In this document: positions 12,501 through 23,384 of the stretch, one piece after another
How positions within the stretch are numbered: position 1 is the stretch's first letter
How the letters are laid out: every line of letters starts with the position of its first letter
NCBI GenBank assembly: GCA_017591395.1
Contig: WEDG01003369.1
Span: forward strand, 124,001-188,000
Direction of reading: 5' to 3'
Length of the DNA stretch: 64,000 nt
DNA from: Schistocephalus solidus
Lineage: Eukaryota; Platyhelminthes; Cestoda; Diphyllobothriidea; Diphyllobothriidae
Notes under the pieces: model-generated
The model's input: the letters and a program-made list of their open reading frames with translations, nothing else
Told to the model about the DNA's origin: nothing
Databases searched by the model: none
Made by a program: the position numbers and the translations under genes

Positions 12501-15500
12501 GTTTTAAACCGATAAAAAAATATGAGTTACCCGATTGTTGCATCTATGATAACAATTTTATTTCATCAGCCATTCCTTACCACCTATATAGCATTGCTAT
12601 TTTATTGTTGTATGTATTTCGAGGAAAATTACCGTTACAGAAGCAATTAAAAGCCCCTGGGGAATAAATGGCTCATACAGCTCATACATGTTAACTGTGG
12701 TTTAAATATTTTGAACATAGCGATTGTGACATATCCGAAAACCTTTGCTCTGGAAGGTGGTTAACTTCGAATGACGGAATCCGATTCACGTCATAACCCC
12801 AGAGATTTGTTAAAAAATTTAAAGTAGTTAAAGTTCAGCTATCCACAAGTATCTTAGGAGAGAAGTTTAGTTCAACGTAAGCTTTAACCTCAGATCCAAA
12901 CCCGATGTTCCACCATTTTTAGCAGGCTGAAACCAGGAATAGGAAGCTGCCATTTATGCACCGCATTTTTGCATGTGGCGAGAAATGCGTTGAAGCAATC
13001 GTCACACTAACATCCAACACCAGTGGTGACAGTTCATGGATTGAAGAATTGAACGTCGTTTATTGCACCAGAGGCTAAACCTTCTGGATCAAAGGAGAGC
13101 CGTTAATTTTCATAGGTATGCGGTAGCCTAGCGACTACATTTTATTAATATTGGAAAGCTTTGTGTATTAATTACCTGTAAAGGATCCTGTCTCCGATGA
13201 TGGGTTCGAGGAGGAATCCAAACTTCAGAGCAATACAATTCTCTTTCTAGTGTCCACATCCATGTCATCTCAATGATTTAGATATCACAATAAAAAACGA
13301 TAAAGACACTGGTTATCACCCAATGAGAAGCCAGTGCCTATTTCAAAACCAGAATTCCATCTACAGATATCTTTTCTATGTGGTTGGTGGGCTATGAAGG
13401 GTATCATCGATTATGGGGAACTATAATGTGGAAGGACCATAAAGGCAGATGCGTGTTGTAAAAATCTGTATCCTATGGAAGAAAACACACATCAAGCATT
13501 GTCCTGCTTTATAAAGCAGAAAAGGGGTTTCATATGCCGCTTGGAAAGGCAAGGTCGTATGCCGAAAGACCAACCCAGGAAAAGATAAGATCATTAGGAT
13601 GGTCGGTTCTCACACCTTATTCATACCCATTTGACTTAACACTTTCGAATTTCTGTCGGCTCCGAACACTAGAACACTAGAGGAGGAAGGACATGCAGAA
13701 ACAGAGATGGGTGTGCGAGAACAGTCTTCCGGGTATTTTTTTCTGACAGCGAGGTAGGTTTCTTTAACTTGGCCTCTAAACTTTGTTATTGTTGAACTGT
13801 TGTCACTGAAAACGAGGCTTGTTACGTTCTTGATTAAAAATATCCAGAAAAACATTGTTTACTCTTGTTTCATAGTCTTCTGATAAAAAAGCTTACATTT
13901 CGAAAACCCATTTATTTGCTAACAGCTTACGAATGCTTATTTACTTATGAGTATTGGTGGACCGTATGCTAGTGTAAAGAGGACTGTGTTTTGTAAATAA
14001 ATATCTAAAATTGAAGTAAAATGGTATGCTTAATGTTTGTTGCATTTCGTACTGAAAATTTTCTTCTAGATTAATGGTTTTTCAAATAACAACATCATTA
14101 TACACTCTTGCATTTTTAGTTTAAATATATCGTGTTGCATCTGTATTCGCCTCCATGATGCCACAGGAAAGCTCCTAAAAGTCCTCCGAAAAACAAGTAA
14201 CTGTAGTTTTTTGGAATCCTCCAGTTCATGGAAGGTCCGTACTATCTTTATGTCTGATTTACTTAGGGGCAGATTTAATGATCGCATTGCCAGTGTTCAA
14301 ATACAGTCATTAAAAATACATTGAAAACAATTAAGAAGACCAAAGAAAATATCTCAGTGTTAGCAAAGACGGCAGTAGTTGTGAGTTGATATCACAAAAT
14401 TAATACTCGCGTAGTTCAAAGTACACATCGAATCTGGTAAATCATTTATTAAACACACTGCTAAAAACCACGGTGGCCTCGGCTAGATCTGAATCAACGA
14501 TGGCAAGTGCAGACAACTCGCTAACCGCCTGATGTACGAGCCACCCTGTGAATTTAATTGCATGTTGTAAATTGTACAAAGATGATCCGAAACAAATGAT
14601 GATTCAGTATGCAAGGTACTTAAAAATTCTGGTAATGCTTCCATAATTCACCGATTAAAAAAGATAACGGTATTAATTTGCATACTTTAAAAAATGGCAT
14701 GTTTTCGATCCTGATTTTTTGCATTTAAGGCAGATCTTATAATATTTAATTAATCTTATTCGTGTCATTTAGTAATAAATGTGTACCCGTAAATGTATTC
14801 TTTCAGCATAACCTGCATGCTGGCAGTCTACACCAGATTAACCCACAAAGCCAAAAATAAATGCAACTTGAACCAGAAATAGAATATAAACCCATACTGA
14901 CACATAAATTACAATTCCTGTCCTTACAGCCTAGGAGGACAAATCGATTCTCCATTTTAAAAGTTTATTGTTGGCTGTTTCATTATTTCATATCTTCGTT
15001 CACTGATTCTTTTCAGATGGGAGTTTACGGTGTACAGTAGATTAGATAGTAAGGTCTGAAACTGATGCAATACTTATGCTCTAGACAAAATATTATTAAA
15101 TAATACAAATTGAGATGTGCTTTCCCATGCCCTGTTAAAAGTAAGACATGACATCAATAGCTGAGAGAGTTTGTTGACTTTTTCACGCTTCTTGACCGAC
15201 AGGAGAGTTTATCGTCAGTGCTAAGAACATTTCGACTTAGGGAACTGGTGCATCCTTGACTTGAACTCGGGCAGGTAATCTGGTGCAAGAGCATATAACC
15301 TGATAAACGGGAGGCGGGTCAGTAGGCCAGTGTATGCAGACTTTGGTAAAGTCAAGCCACCTTGCAGTCATCTAACCGTCTTGTTGCTGTTCCACAGGTT
15401 GTCATCTATTCAGCAGAAAAAGTCTTTATTTACGTGACTTCCTTTTTAAAATTGACCAACAGCAGTTCATGTAACAGAAAAGTCCAACAGGAAGCCTTGT

Positions 15501-16309
15501 ACAATTCTCCTTTTCTTTACTTCAACAAAACTATCTCAGGAGTATTCTGTCGCGTTTTAATCAATATCTACGTGAATCCATTCAAGGATGGACTGAGTGT
15601 CTTGGATAGGCTGAAAGAGGACTTCTTTGCAAACTGAGGTCCTTATTCATTTTTGTTGAGGACATTTAGCGGGCAGGAATCGTAGGACTTTCGTTGATCA
15701 CAAATCTATCCACAGTCAAATGAACTTCTAATGGGCACGGGATTGGCTGCCTGTTGGATACTGCCACAGTGCCAAACAGGGTGCACCGAGTATGCTTTTT
15801 TTGTAAATATTAATTTTCTGATGCAAATATAGACAAATCCATGCATACAAGAGGGGAAAATATGGCAAAAGTTGATTGGTCCGTAATGACCAAAAACGGA
15901 TGAAAAGGCAACACACATAGCAAGTGCTGTGTTGACAGTCGTACCTAAAACCATTTTACTTGTCCCATGCTGTGCCGAAAGTACTGGAGGTCCAAAATAC
16001 TGCCCTTTGAATGTGATACCCAGCAAACGAATGTGAACCAATGAGATAAAATCATAGGCGTGGACATCAGCCATCTGTAAATAATCCTTTGTTAGACACA
16101 GTTAATCGGTCAATTGTTCTAATTTGATGACGAGCTGGGAAACCAGTCTCCAAAATTTGCCCATAAAAGTATAAAATCTCCTTACGAATTCCGTTGCTTT
16201 CCAATTAAATATCCTTGGATTCTTGTATTTCAATTCAACGAAAAAGGTGTGTCCTGTACCCAATTGGTGAGCGCCTACTTAACATAGTTAATATTTCCGA
16301 TCGAAACTG
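9516..16309. other. Long AT-rich stretch with no supported gene
   Basis: Frames are at most about 120 codons and show no recognised domain. The longest, on the minus strand at 15706-16074, is discussed among the findings as a possible exon. A C+G-richer patch at about 12250-12470 begins GATGACCTTGTGGTTA, a phrase also present at 8373, and may be a decayed repeat. Confidence 0.4.
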
Positions 16310-16319
16310 GCAAGACATC

Positions 16320-16391
16320 GAGCTCGTGGCACATCGATTAAGTGCGTTGGATTTCTAACCAAACGGTTCGCCAGTTCAAGCCTCACGTGCC
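16320..16391 (+). tRNA. tRNA-Arg(UCU)-like sequence, probably SINE head rather than functional tRNA
   Basis: The anticodon-arm-like word TTGGATTTCTAACC and the B-box-like GTTCAAGCC are present. The acceptor and T stems do not pair cleanly and the anticodon stem has mismatches, so a working tRNA is unlikely. Confidence 0.35.
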
Positions 16392-16412
16392 ACAGCACAT
16401 GGGGTTGGGTAT

Positions 16413-16475
16413 GGCGGCCTGATGACGGCTGACAAGCCAGAAATGGTCATCCCAGTCTCCATCGGCTTTGTCGAT
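16413..16475 (+). ncRNA. Hammerhead-like ribozyme motif in SINE-like element
   Basis: Box 1 CTGATGA is intact (16419-16425). Stem II forms from GGCT (16427-16430) and AGCC (16435-16438) with loop GACA; its base pair next to the core is a C-A mismatch. Box 2 GAAA is intact (16440-16443). Stem III forms from ATGG (16443-16446) and CCAT (16459-16462) with a 12-nt loop. The next base is C (16463), giving the AUC cleavage triplet expected of NUH. Stem I is weak in this copy (GC-rich flank TATGGCGGC against GGCTTTGTC). The core is more complete than the other candidates in this window; activity is untested. Confidence 0.5.
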
Positions 16476-16594
16476 CATGATATTCTACCTCTATCGCGAG
16501 CCACTGCGTCGCTTCTGGCGGGCCTAGATAGTCAACCCAAAGGCACAACGGGACGAGTGAGTCCTGTAACCGATCTGTTATTGGCTACTTATCA

Positions 16595-16597
<3 letters not shown>

Positions 16598-16681
<84 letters not shown>
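16598..16681. repeat. (TA)n microsatellite
   Basis: Perfect alternating TA run of about 84 bp at the 3' end of the SINE-like element. Confidence 0.97.
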
Positions 16682-16683
<2 letters not shown>

Positions 16684-16915
16684 GGTAAATGATGGGCATT
16701 CGAAGAAAGTTTATTTAAAATCAAAAATAAAGATAAGGTACACTAACGAGTTATTCAAGGCTGCCAAAATCTTCTTCTAATAAATTGTGCCTGGTAGCTT
16801 CGGTAATCCTGCTTGGGCGGTCAGTTTACTATGTCAGAATTGGTGAATTCCATAAGTTGCAGTAGGCTTGGCGGTTAACTTGACTCAAGTGTGATTAAAG
16901 TCACGGCTCCCGGTT

Positions 16916-17001
16916 GGGGCCCGCAGCTCAGTTGGCTGGAGCGTTAGCTGTACTAAAACCTTACCTTTGATGATGTGGGTTCAAATCCCACCGAGGCCGC
17001 C
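16916..17001 (+). tRNA. tRNA-like sequence (pseudo-tRNA or SINE head)
   Basis: The segment has a good D-arm-like A box (GCTCAGTTGGCTGGAGC with GCTC/GAGC pairing) and an exact five-pair T arm, GTGGG-TTCAAAT-CCCAC (16976-16992). The outer four acceptor pairs GGCC/GGCC can form, but the inner three cannot. The region between the arms (GTTAGCTGTACTAAAACC...) does not give a standard anticodon stem and is too long. This suggests a tRNA-derived retroposed sequence with intact pol III boxes rather than a decoding tRNA. Confidence 0.5.
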
Positions 17002-17159
17002 GAGTTTTTCAGAAGTGGGTCAAGCGAAAGCAGAGCAAGAAAAAAAACAAATTTTCATTAACAATAATGCTGTATCTGTTTAGAAAGGTATGATATGTGT
17101 TTTCCCTCTGCAGGATAGGGGAATTTGAATGAACCAAAATTCAGATAGCTTTGAAATAC

Positions 17160-17330
17160 ATTCCGGGGTATATAGAGCTAAGGTTACACCTGCTCATAAG
17201 TTTTGGGCTACGAGCAATATAAATGTGAGTTTGGGTTAATAATGGCGTTAGAGTTCAGAAAAGGGTTATGATTTAGATAAGGATTATACCTAATATTTTG
17301 ATTAGTGTAAGTGTTATGATAAGAAGACGG
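17160..17330 (+). repeat. Degenerate GGTTAG/GTTAGAG-type tract
   Basis: G+T-rich run of imperfect words (AAGGTTACACC, GGGTTAATAATGGCGTTAGAGTT, AAAGGGTTATGATTTAG) of the same flavour as the tract at 6295-6620. Confidence 0.35.
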
Positions 17331-17799
17331 AAATTGGTTCCCTGCCTGGAAGTTAGCACACTAACTGGGAAGGCGGGAGGATTCATTCCTACTGCCCTGT
17401 CCTGTCGCGTAAGGGAGAAACAAATACTGTTCTCAGCAGTGTTATGTTTTTTAAATAGACTACGGTCTATCATTTATGGAATGAAGTTTGTCACCTTTCT
17501 AAAAAGATGATTTGACTTCTACGTACTCGTGCTAGGAGTATGGAAAGCCACGCATTATTAATTTGCTACTGGCTTCCCATTGACAGATTCCGAACACTGA
17601 TGTGCTATTCAGTTGAAGTGAATGGCCTTAACATCAAATAGTAACATGAACCTTTGGGACAGGGTGCATATGTATGTATTTGTGCATATGTATCAATTGG
17701 GCCTCCTAAACGGGCCGTGTGGTGCATTCAATTGATCAACACAAGGGTGAGATCAGGGCACAACATTCTTTATTCGTGTTGCACTCCCCTAGAAAATGC
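17331..17799. other. No recognised gene
   Basis: Intervening sequence. A G+C-richer character begins at about 17650, leading into repeat module B. Confidence 0.35.
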
Positions 17800-18125
17800 C
17801 AAAGATAAGGGCGTGGTGGCAGGCGTAGGCGCTGGTTTACGCCACACCAGCCACTCCTGTCATATATGACACGCCCACTCCGTGGGATCTGATTAAGGCG
17901 TGGCAGCACGGTGAGGAGCGTTTCTGGCCGCGCCAGCCACCTGCGCCCGATGGTGCCTCTGGTCTTCTTGCTTCTTTCTTGCCACCGGGCCCGGACGCGT
18001 GAAGGACGATACAGTGTGGTAGCTGCTCCACAAGACTAACTCACGCGCAAGTTACCGTCCCTGTACCACAATGCGGTGAAGCACATGGTGAACCTCGTCG
18101 AAATCGATAGAAGAACTGTTAATAG
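17800..18125 (+). repeat. Dispersed repeat module B, plus-oriented copy
   Basis: Shared landmarks in order are CCCACTCCGTGGGATC, GGCCGCGCCAGCCACCTGCG, GGTCTTCTTG, CACCGGGC, GTGGTAGCTGC, ACGCGCAAGT and AACCTCGTCGAAATCGA. The same series occurs in reverse at 34330-34610 and in part at 53690-53890. The GC content is well above that of its surroundings. Confidence 0.7.
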
Positions 18126-21100
18126 GTAAAAATGTGGGGGGTCGACAGATATATGGGTGTAAAGCTACACAACTAATTCTGATGAAGCCTGCATTCAGAC
18201 AATCAATAGTCATTCTGACAGTGAGCTAGATCAAAATTCCAAACTATACCGGCGGTGCAGATAATCAAACAATAGTGTCTACCATAGGAACCAAAGACAA
18301 TTCCGCAAACAACGATTCCACTGTACGTCGGCACCGGTCATTCGTTACTGCTGCAGCTAGCTAACCTATTATTTGATAAATACCAAGTAATCAGTCATTC
18401 GACGCAGAAAATTGACGATTGCGGCATCTGTCATTGGAAATTTCGCACCCCAAACAATCTAGCCATACAGAGGTCCAGTTGTCTGGGAATTGCAACGACA
18501 GTTATCATTCAAGTATTTGAAAGTGCTTTCCCAGCAACTCGTCGGACCGACAGTCCACTAAGAAGCAGTTAAAGTTCTAACAGTGTGTGATGTGGGATGC
18601 GCCAATATTTCTCGGCTTGGATACAACTCTAGTGACGGAAATAATTTGCTATATGTTTGAATTTGGAGTTCAGACGAGGTAGTGCTGGAATCGATTAATT
18701 TTGAGACTCATAATGTAATCAAGGTTTCCGAAAGGCTGGTGTTGGTCTGTACACCATTAATGGTCACTCCAATCTCTCCTGCATTTGTAAATACTCCTTT
18801 CTTTTTAATAGCGATCCCCGTATTACTACTTGAGTGTGAAAATACATTGAAACAAACCTCTACTCTAAGCTCATCGGTAACTACCTTCCAAAAATATTTA
18901 CTGTAAATGGGATGGCTAATGAGATATTAACCAAACATTTGAAATAAGTTTTCCATCAGAAGATTTTACTTACGTAGGGTTATAATAGTAATAATTGTGC
19001 AGCCTCATTTGAAGGTATCTGGGTCAAATAAGGATGACAGCCACCTCTAAATATACAGTCTGTGAAGATGAATACTAATACATTGTGAATTTTCCCAACT
19101 TTTTTCTATGTTCATATGAATTCAATTTATTTTACGGAAACTGTGCAAATGAGCTATCTTCGCATACGCATGTGCTACCATCTTCAGTCTTTTTCAAATA
19201 TTGTACTTTCAGGAACGATAGATTTCAGTTTCAAAAGGGTTCTTCGTATGGATATTCTTGGGAAACACAACATTTCCATTCATAAATATTTATATCCAAT
19301 CATTTATTAATGCTGCTTATAAAGCATACAGCATGTACCTGATCCACTACAAAGAGTACGGGCCTTATATTTACTCTTCTTACTATAAGTGTATAATTTA
19401 CCACCTCCCTCAACTTACGGTTACAAGGAGGAATCCATCAATCCAATTTCAGGACAAATGAGCTGATCCCATATGTTTGGATGGAGGAAGAATCGATTTT
19501 TTGCGATTTTCTTGTTCAGAACTACTCTACCGTAAATATGTTATGCTACTGTATGACAGATTAAATATAGGATCCAACAGGTCACACAGTACTGTTTTAT
19601 TTTTGTCATTAGAGGCATGCCTTTATGGGGGATTATTATTCAACAAATTCTTTCGGAAGTCGGCAACACTAGCCCTGATTTCAGTTTTAAGATAAAACTA
19701 AATTGTCGCAAAACAGCCTTTTGAACGGAGGCCCAGTGATTTTCGCTCACTTTTGACAAGAACGTGTTGGATGACATAGTAAATTAGCTTTAAACGCAGA
19801 AAACCTGATATTAAATGCTTAATTATTTTAATTTTTACATTACTGATTATGCCCGTTAGGAAACCCAAGATTAATCGCTGAGGCCATTGGTTATTTTGGT
19901 AGAGCCGAAATAGCACTGCACAAATATATCAGCCGATCTGCCCCGAATTCCAGCAGTTTTCTCTGAAAACCGTGAAAACACGGAAGGGTAAATTCTGTCA
20001 TTCTACTTAGACTACTAGACTGTGTGTGACTGCTGGCGGGGCTCAAGAGCGAGCCTAAAAGCACAATGGGTCGACCGTGTCCCATCACGTGATGAGGGAG
20101 TGCCTTTTGACCATTATAACTACTTTTTTTCAATAACGTCCATCTTAAACTAGTATAAAAGAAAGTTGTTGGGGTTTTTCGAGTTCGAGGTGTAACTGTT
20201 TAAGGGCGTATTCGGATAATTCCTTAGATGATGAAGTTTGGCACTGCCAAATGGATCAGGCTTGTACTCTTTTCCTCCTATGCGACTGAGATTGAGGAAA
20301 TTATTCACTTGGTTTCTAATCCGCTTTTCTGTGCAAAGCAGTTACAAAGGCCCAAAATTGTCCCTCCCGCATATGTACGATACAAAGTGTTATGCACATA
20401 ATTTTGTAAATTGAGAATTGATCTGATTGCCGTTTCACTTTGAGTATGTTTTGAACTGGAGCAAACGAAGAATGTTGGCAGGCATCAGTAAATCGTGGAA
20501 ACGTACCTCAGATTAGCTGAAAGAACTAGGTTCGTCTCAAAATGGGCTGCTAAATATCTGCTTGTTTTGGTAGAACAAATCAAAACCTCCAAAAAGGCAA
20601 CTTGATATCTTTTAGTTGCTCATCATATCTCCATCGATAATTGAGGTATAACATGCATTTCGTTAGATGCTATGTGAAACAGTAGTTGTAATTCATCCGT
20701 TCGCACTTAGGTTGGATCCTCTAAAACTGCCTTTCCCCTCTTTTGTACTGAATTTAGTTGTTCACTCTTGCACAGTTTATTCCGGGCAGCGAGTTTCATT
20801 GGTTGTTTAAAAATTAACACCCTGCTAAAAAAACGCTAAGCTTCTGAGCGGTTGTGCTGACCAAAATTTGAATTCAACTGATATATGTATAAAACAGTAG
20901 AATAATCAGCTGTGCATGAGGTAATTTACGGGTTCAACCCTGATCAGATATAAGACTACACGTAATCGTTGTTTTGACCCAAGTTAAACCCTCTTCCCTT
21001 TTCCGCCGTCCCCGTCAAGCCTCTTTAAAGAATTATTTCCCTTGGGATTAGTGTTAAGCAAAGGTTTAGGTTTAGAAATAACAGTTGGCATGAGGGGTTT

Positions 21101-22739
21101 GCGACAGAGGTTCAAATGAAAAGTGAACTCGTCTTTAGAAAAACTGAAGCTTAAAATAAAAATGGGCTGCACGAATCTAAATACTGCAGTCAAATCCGCG
21201 CAGAAGCTATTTTAATAACGTGTCCACTGAAAAATTAATCAATGACTCATATGCCGATGAAACGGTCCGCATGGGACCATCCACACAAGGCTATTAAAAT
21301 TGCGCAATTTAGCCATTTATGGGGCAAAATTATTTGCAATCTCATTTTAAAGCCATCTCGCGAGGACAAGCATGGAAATAAATGCACCAATAGGTAATGA
21401 TTTCCATTAGACTCTACGAGACAATGAGTTTAGATGAGGAAGAGATTCTCAACATTTTATGCTTCCAATATTTCAATGTCCTAAATAAAAAGCAGTTTAA
21501 TTGAGGTTTTTTTGCTGAACATTCATTTCAGGGTTCCAACAAAACCAACCAGATTAGGTTTATGCTCTGAGTATGATGATCTGAGTGCAGGGCTTATGTT
21601 GAGAGTGGCTACCTCAAGTCAGGTAATGTCCAACCGGGGTCATATACATTAAAAAATAATTAGCTACATTGCTGAAGAAAGATTGACTGGTCATGACTTC
21701 CGTCGTAATATTATAATTTCATTGCACGTCCCTTTTTGTGTAAAGAAAAGAATCTTTCCATGATTATATGTTCCAGTTTTGCGGTCCTTTCATACATCTT
21801 GAAGATTTCGTTGATCTCAAAAACACTGTCCGTTTTGGTGACTTTTGAAACCCATCGACCGTTATACGCATGGCCCCTGATAATGCATCGCATCTCAGTT
21901 AGCTAGAAGGAAAATCGTCAGTATGCAATATTTGTCAGCTGAACTTTGAAAAAAATCTCTTGGCCGATTTAAAAACACGCTGTATCTCGATGGAATAGCA
22001 GTAACTTTGATGAACAGTTGGCTAATAATGGCGGGTTTATTGCGCTTACAGAAGTCCTCCAGCCTCCAGAAAGGAACACTTTAGAAGAACACTAAAAATT
22101 GTCCATTTGGAAGGAGATGTATGCAATATTTAACGAGAAGTTAGTCAGATGCAGCGCGATTCGGATCTGCATACAAAATCATTTACAAAATTTACAGACC
22201 GTGGGCAGTGCTCAGATGCAATCCAATGAATTTTTTCATTTCTTTTTAAAAGAAGCTACACCTGAGATTTTGCGTCATTACGAGCTCTTGGGAAGAATTC
22301 TGATCACTTTCCTTCCCAGTATAAATAATTCATTCCGCTGGATGCCCCTTTGCTGCGATTTACACAACTAGTTCTATTATTCTTCATTTTATTTTGGGCG
22401 CATAAATTGGTCTCACAAATTTGGCCTTTTCTAACACCGGATGTTAATTGGTCATAAAAACATACTGATACCTACGAATAATCAAACTGCTAACATTACT
22501 ATTTACAAACCGGCTTACTAAGTGTTGTGCCTGGTGAGATCAAATTTTTTCCGGAGTATAATAACTGGTCAGTAAGTTGCCATCGGAGGGTAGCAGGTAC
22601 GTCAGGGTCCAACAAAATGACAAATAGATGAGTTTTCTGTTAGAGTCCCCTACTAAATGACGACATATTTTGAGTTCAAATTTTCCCAGTCCATTCAATG
22701 AACTAGTGAGTGAGGTCTCCAGTTCTGCGACTGCTAACG
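18126..22739. other. No recognised gene
   Basis: AT-rich, short frames only. Nothing with a domain signature or convincing splice context. Confidence 0.4.
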
Positions 22740-23051
22740 ATTAACTTTTGCCGTCTCTCCCCGGTCAGCACCAAACTTTGCGGCAGTGCACAAGCAAAGC
22801 CTCCGGTTAACGCATTCTTTGCACCTTGGTGCTTCCGTTGAATGCCCAAGTCCACAATGAAGATCGCGCGCACGCACGCTGTTATGGCGGCGCACATGTG
22901 CCAGGCGGTTGTCCCAACACCGCCGCCGCCGCGGGCACGGCTGGCTGCCCTGACGACCACTCCTTACTGGCCACGTGACCTTGAGAGTAGAAATACCCAA
23001 TTCGGCCAATCAACTTTCGCAGTGCTGTGGCAAGGTTTACCGGTCGTCACC
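22740..23051 (+). promoter_or_regulatory. GC-rich, CpG-containing 5' region of the SRPBCC-like gene
   Basis: GC content rises sharply against the AT-rich surroundings just upstream of exon 1. The patch has a GCGCGCACGCACG-type stretch, a CCGCCGCCGCCGCGG run at about 22920-22934, and a palindromic E-box CACGTG at 22972-22977. No clear TATA box was placed. Promoter or 5' UTR function is inferred from position and composition only. Confidence 0.4.
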
Positions 23052-23135
23052 ATGGGACATTTTCGTCCACCTGGCGGATTAGGGGGCTTGTGCTGCATCA
23101 TCTTCAGCCTCTACGACTTGAAAACTTTCGCATGA
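23052..23135 (+). CDS. Upstream ORF overlapping the SRPBCC-like start codon (ATGA)
   Basis: A 27-codon frame starts at 23052 in the context CACCATGG, which is close to an ideal eukaryotic initiation context. It encodes a short peptide beginning MGHFRPPGG and ending LKTFA, with TGA at 23133-23135. The stop overlaps the main start ATG at 23132 as ATGA, the geometry used in termination-reinitiation. If transcription begins upstream of 23052, ribosomes would be expected to engage this ORF first, so it may tune translation of the main protein. The peptide has no recognised domain. Alternatively it is non-functional leader sequence, or the transcript starts downstream of it. Confidence 0.45.
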   Translation: MGHFRPPGGLGGLCCIIFSLYDLKTFA

Positions 23136-23384
23136 ACCTCTGGCTTCCTGGCGGTGTGATTTTGGCGGTTTTAGTGGCGCTGGTATGCGTTAAACCGGGG
23201 CCGGAGATTTTTGAGCAGGAAATTGTTCTTAATCAGCAGGCTATGCGATGTTTCCAGATCGTTACTGACTACAAACATTATCCGTCCTGGGTGGACTCCG
23301 TAAAATCGACCAAAAGCGATGTGGAGCCCTCCGCTGCTCTACCTGGGACGGAGTTTGAGCTCATCTTCGCTCGAAATTACGTCG
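23132..23384 (+). CDS. SRPBCC/START-like protein, exon 1
   Basis: Encodes 84 residues and one base of the next codon. Residues 1-20 contain a hydrophobic run (VILAVLVALVCV) typical of a signal peptide or signal anchor. From residue 27 the sequence FEQEIVLNQQAMRCFQIVTD followed by YKHYPSWVDSVKS matches the start of SRPBCC (polyketide cyclase/lipid-transport) domains: a beta strand, then a helix-turn with a Y..YP.W motif, and PGTEFEL as the next strand. The exon ends V-G with donor GTAAGC at 23385. The chosen start is the first in-frame ATG; the frame is open further upstream to 23027 without another ATG. The family binds hydrophobic ligands; the ligand here is unknown, and the leader suggests a secreted or lumenal role. 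Confidence 0.7.

Larger units (their letters stand above)
16315..16681 (+). mobile_element. tRNA-derived SINE-like element with hammerhead-like core and (TA)n tail
   Basis: The element starts with a tRNA-like head (16320-16391) whose GTTGGATTTCTAACC segment resembles a tRNA-Arg(UCU) anticodon arm and whose CCAGTTCAAGCC resembles a B box. Next come a hammerhead-like fold (16419-16463), then about 135 bp of unique sequence, and a perfect (TA)n run from 16598 to 16681. This parallels the published Schistosoma Sm-alpha SINE design (pol III promoter plus hammerhead), although the sequence here is different. No target-site duplication was identified and no second copy was seen in the window. Confidence 0.5.

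Noticed and set aside
16422..16682. 86-codon ORF ending in an Ile-Tyr repeat
   Set aside because: It is translation of the SINE-like element and the (TA)n run.
22703..23009. Minus-strand frames of 85-91 codons in the GC-rich patch
   Set aside because: They are explained by few stops in GC-rich DNA upstream of exon 1. Arg/Ala/Gly-rich without motifs.
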